Assembly (NCBI RefSeq): GCF_024448695.1
Contig: NZ_JAMOHY010000004.1
Span: forward strand, 1-64,000
DNA: 64,000 bases
Reading direction: 5' to 3'
DNA from: Stutzerimonas stutzeri
Lineage (GTDB): Bacteria; Pseudomonadota; Gammaproteobacteria; Pseudomonadales; Pseudomonadaceae
This document shows, piece after piece, positions 61,532-64,000 of this stretch. The notes under the pieces are model-generated. The model saw only the letters and a list, made by a program, of their open reading frames with translations. It was not told where the DNA came from and searched no databases. A program made the position numbers and the translations under genes. How positions within the stretch are numbered: position 1 is the stretch's first letter; every line of letters starts with the position of its first letter.

Positions 61532-61792
61532 AGCCCAAGCGCCAGCAATGACGTTCGTCTAAAAAGACCCGCCATTCGTCGAATCGCGGCTCACCTGCAA
61601 ACTCTTGCCGTATCCTCGTCACGGGTCGGTTCCCTCTCGCCGACCAGCGGTCGGCAATACAATCCACATCCGCATAAGCCGCACCGCCAGCGCCTGCCTT
61701 GGTGCCTTTACGGGCTACTCGCCCGAAACTGTGGTCCGCCTGCATGGGCGGTTGTTTTATGACGCCTCGGGCTCGCCCCGCCTGGATGTGAA

Positions 61793-62146
61793 ATGAAGAA
61801 ACCCCGCTTGTTGCAAGGCCGTCGCGGCCTGCTGCTGTCCATTGCGCTGATGCTTCTGGTCGCCGTTGCGCTGGGCTACTGGCAATTCAAACCCGGGACA
61901 CCGGTCACTTCCGCGCCGGATGCCAGCGCCAGCATGCTGCAGGAGCTGGACGCGTCCAAAGAGCCCTGGCTGGCCAACCGCCGCGACCTTTCGACCCTGC
62001 TGGGCGATCTGCGCGGCCAGAGCATAGCCAGCGCCGCGCTGAGCAGGGACGCCGTCTATATCAGTCGTGAGGATGGCCTGCGTTACTGGGTACCAGTCCG
62101 GGCACGTGGCGCAGTTGCTGTTGGAGCAGTACGCAGCAACGGATAG
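61793..62146 (+). pseudogene. FtsH-like AAA protease, 5' fragment (frameshifted)
   Basis: First part of an FtsH-like gene in a different frame from the rest. Residues ~13-30 are a membrane helix (LLLSIALMLLVAVALGYW). Residues ~60-100 match the FtsH periplasmic domain (RRDLSTLLGDLRGQSIASAALSRDAVYISREDGLRYWV). After that the frame loses homology and stops at 62146. The +1 frame continues the domain as GHVAQLLLEQYA from ~62105. One extra base (or two missing) around 62090-62110 explains this. A programmed shift or a base-calling error are alternatives. Confidence 0.7.
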
Positions 62147-63752
62147 CCAGCCGTTCCCGCTGACACTGTTCGAAACCGACGGCGAGGCGCCCTGGTATAC
62201 CTCGGTGCTGCCCTACACACCCTTTGTCCTGGCCCTGATCGGGGTACTGCTGTATCTGATCATGAAAAGCCAGTCGTTCAGCGTGCAGCGCAAGGGCAGC
62301 GGTATCGACTTCGATGATGTCATCGGCGCACGGGAAGCCAAGCAGGCGCTCAACGACGTCACCGCCTATCTGCGCGACCCCGCCGCCTATGCCGCGCTGG
62401 GCGCTCGACCACCCAAGGGCGTGTTGCTGACCGGCGAGCCCGGCACCGGCAAGACCCAGCTGGCCAAGGCGCTGGCAACCGAATCCAATGCCAGCTTCAT
62501 TCAGGTGACCGGCAGCGATTTTTCCTCAATGTATTTCGGCGTCGGCATCCAGAAGGTCAAGGCGCTGTTTCGCACCGCCCGCCGGCAGGCGCCCTGCATC
62601 ATCTTCATCGACGAGATCGACGGCATCGGCAAGCGCGCCGAGCAACAGCGCTCCAGCGACGCCGAAAGCAACCGGATCATCAACCAGTTCCTGGCCGAGA
62701 TGGACGGCTTCGATGCGGCCGCTGGCGTGCTGGTGCTCGGCGCGACCAACTTCCCCAACTCACTCGATCCGGCGCTGGTGCGTGAAGGCCGCTTCGACCG
62801 TTCAATTGCCGTGGGTCTGCCGGGCCTTGACGACCGCGAGTCGCTGTTCCGCCTTTATGCCGGCAAGGTTCGCACCGGCGACGGGCTGGATTATGCGCAA
62901 CTGGCGCGCAACACCGTGGGCCTGACGCCCGCCGCCATCGCCTATATCGTCAATCACGCCGCGCTCCTGGCGGCACGCGCAGGGGACAGTCAGGTCGAGA
63001 TGTCCCGCTTCGTCGATGCCATCGAGACTTGTCGTATTGGTGAGCAGCCCAGCGGCATCACACCCCTGTCGGCCACCGAGCGCAAGCGCATCGCCGTGCA
63101 CGAGGCCGGCCACGCACTGGTCGCCGCCGCGCTCAAGGTGGGCCGGGTAGAAAAGGTCACCATCCTGCCGCGCGGCCAGGCGTTGGGCGTTACTCTGGTC
63201 ACGCCGGTGGAAGACAAGCGCCTGCACATGACCTCCGAGCTGCGCAACCGGATCCAGATGCTGCTGGCCGGACGCGGCGCCGAGCTGCTGTATTTCCGCG
63301 AAGCCTCATCCGGCGCCGGGCAGGACCTGCAGGAGGCCTCGAAGATCGCCCTGTCGATGGTCGGTGCGCTGGGCATGGGGCCGACTGGCTCGCTGCTGAG
63401 TCTGCAGGCGGTACGCGACGCCCATATCGAGTTCGATTCGGGTGAGTCCATTCGTGCTGCTGACGATCTGCTCAAGCAACTGGACCGAGAGTGTCAGGCC
63501 CTGCTGCAACGCATGAAGCCGGCGCTGGACGAGATCACCGAGCGCCTGCTGGACAGGGAAACCGTCCCCGGTGAAGAGGTGCTGGCCGCCATTGAGCGTC
63601 TGCCCGAGCATCACCGCGATGCCAGCGTCAGCTCCATCATCGGCCACGCCATGAGCAGCATCGACCGCGTCGCCGCCAGCGCCCTGGAGCACGTTGAGCA
63701 ACTCGAACTGACGCCGGTAGAGCAGGAGGATGACGGGCCGGGGATGGCGTAA
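62067..63752 (+). CDS. FtsH-like membrane AAA+ zinc metalloprotease, main part (5' end in another frame)
   Basis: Contains the second half of the periplasmic domain, a second membrane helix (~50-68, SVLPYTPFVLALIGVLLYLIM), an AAA+ domain (Walker A GEPGTGKT, Walker B CIIFIDEIDGIG, second region of homology around NFPNSLDPALVREGRFDR) and an M41 protease domain with HEAGH zinc site and the third-ligand Asp in GAGQDLQEASK. All catalytic residues are intact. The 62067 start (GTG) lies inside the upstream fragment and has no real support; the true N-terminus is at 61793. It is shorter and more divergent than housekeeping FtsH, so likely an accessory copy. If the frameshift is real, the protein lacks its first membrane helix. 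Confidence 0.75.
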   Translation: MRMACVTGYQSGHVAQLLLEQYAATDSQPFPLTLFETDGEAPWYTSVLPYTPFVLALIGVLLYLIMKSQSFSVQRKGSGIDFDDVIGAREAKQALNDVTAYLRDPAAYAALGARPPKGVLLTGEPGTGKTQLAKALATESNASFIQVTGSDFSSMYFGVGIQKVKALFRTARRQAPCIIFIDEIDGIGKRAEQQRSSDAESNRIINQFLAEMDGFDAAAGVLVLGATNFPNSLDPALVREGRFDRSIAVGLPGLDDRESLFRLYAGKVRTGDGLDYAQLARNTVGLTPAAIAYIVNHAALLAARAGDSQVEMSRFVDAIETCRIGEQPSGITPLSATERKRIAVHEAGHALVAAALKVGRVEKVTILPRGQALGVTLVTPVEDKRLHMTSELRNRIQMLLAGRGAELLYFREASSGAGQDLQEASKIALSMVGALGMGPTGSLLSLQAVRDAHIEFDSGESIRAADDLLKQLDRECQALLQRMKPALDEITERLLDRETVPGEEVLAAIERLPEHHRDASVSSIIGHAMSSIDRVAASALEHVEQLELTPVEQEDDGPGMA

Positions 63753-63788
63753 GTTCGCTAAAGCGCCGGCGCCTGCCAATACCTGCCT

Positions 63789-63856
63789 GTGGGAGGGGAC
63801 TTGTCCGCGCGCTTTCCACTGCGCGGACCTAGCTTCGCGGACAAGTCCGCCCCCAC
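63789..63856. repeat. REP-like palindrome after the FtsH-like gene
   Basis: 21-base arms at 63789-63809 and 63836-63856 pair with two mismatches; the core is GGACTTGTCCGCG / CGCGGACAAGTCC. The TGGGAG...GACTTGTCCGCG type resembles the REP elements common between pseudomonad genes, and is a different family from the GGTGGATGT units. It lies between convergent genes. Confidence 0.75.
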
Positions 63857-63882
63857 GCACTGTCACGCAATCAGGGATACGC

Positions 63883-64000
63883 TCAAATCACCACCAGCCG
63901 ATTCGGCAACTCGTTGCGCTCATGGGTTGAGGGCACATGCTCCTTGAGCAGTGCACCGCAGGCGTCGATACAAATCAGGAAACCTTCCAGCACCTGGCCT
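63883..64000 (-). CDS. 3' end of a gene running off the window, possibly a TPM-domain protein
   Basis: The last 39 codons read ...QVLEGFLICIDACGALLKEHVP and end NELPNRLVVI before a TGA at 63883-63885. The pattern (helix with a central Cys-Gly, then a short loop and NELP near the end) resembles C-termini of TPM (YgcG-like) domain proteins. This is from memory of the family, and the rest of the gene lies beyond the window. Confidence 0.4.
   Translation of the reverse strand, partial: GQVLEGFLICIDACGALLKEHVPSTHERNELPNRLVVI

Noticed and set aside
61605-61796. 63-codon open frame whose TGA overlaps the ATG of the FtsH-like gene
   Set aside because: Starts at TTG without a ribosome site and has no recognisable domain. 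The overlap and high GC3 at its end are suggestive but may only reflect base composition.

Overview
The window is a GC-rich gammaproteobacterial chromosome segment that reads as Pseudomonas sensu lato. The evidence is gene content and order: an rml (dTDP-rhamnose) operon next to dctBD and dctPQM, a complete spuABCDEFGH polyamine cluster with spuI and aguBA, and the housekeeping block DUF4124 gene-pyrE/crc-rph-yicC-gmk-rpoZ-spoT-ridA. Short GGTGGATGT...ACATCCACC palindromes are scattered between genes. From memory these recall the mendocina/oleovorans/alcaligenes side of the genus, but that placement is an inference.

Layout. 0.1-3.6 kb: a four-gene MCE (Mla-type) lipid-transport cassette. 3.7-8.6 kb: an HlyD / RbbA-like fused ABC / ABC-2 permease exporter operon behind a perfect palindrome. 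8.6-9.6 kb: a PAS-GGDEF protein with a CxxC motif. 9.8-13.2 kb: rmlB-A-C-D. 13.3-20.0 kb: dctBD sensor/activator and dctPQM C4-dicarboxylate TRAP importer, with a textbook sigma-54 promoter in front of dctP. 20.1-23.2 kb: four small genes (2OG-Fe(II) oxygenase, DUF2059 protein, alpha/beta hydrolase, thioredoxin-like protein). 23.3-29.3 kb: a Fur-like palindrome followed by a tightly overlapped TonB receptor / NitT-TauT-type ABC importer / NnrS operon. 29.3-42.4 kb: polyamine and agmatine uptake and catabolism. 42.5-51.6 kb: a signalling island with a PAS-GGDEF protein, two multi-PAS histidine kinases each followed by a single-domain receiver, and an Hpt-REC-REC-GGDEF protein. 51.7-53.2 kb: a polytopic transporter, probably DUF3360. 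53.4-61.5 kb: the conserved housekeeping block. 61.8-63.75 kb: an FtsH-like AAA protease gene split by a frameshift. The right end holds a REP-like palindrome and the 3' end of another gene.

How the genes work together. The spu genes import putrescine and spermidine, transaminate or gamma-glutamylate them and hydrolyse the gamma-glutamyl products. aguBA convert agmatine to putrescine, which feeds the same route. dctBD sense external C4-dicarboxylates and should switch on dctPQM through sigma-54; crc encodes the catabolite-repression factor that typically limits such uptake systems in this genus. The 43.8-51.6 kb island looks like a phosphorelay ending in c-di-GMP synthesis. The first kinase carries a PAS domain with both haem-site residues of FixL at the same spacing, so oxygen or NO is a candidate input.

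The most interesting candidates are the TonB-ABC-NnrS operon (substrate unknown), the FixL-like kinase/phosphorelay array, the frameshifted FtsH-like gene, the dispersed palindromic repeats (including one 105-bp element with perfect 16-bp terminal inverted repeats), and a decayed duplication of the spuG 3' end between spuG and spuH.
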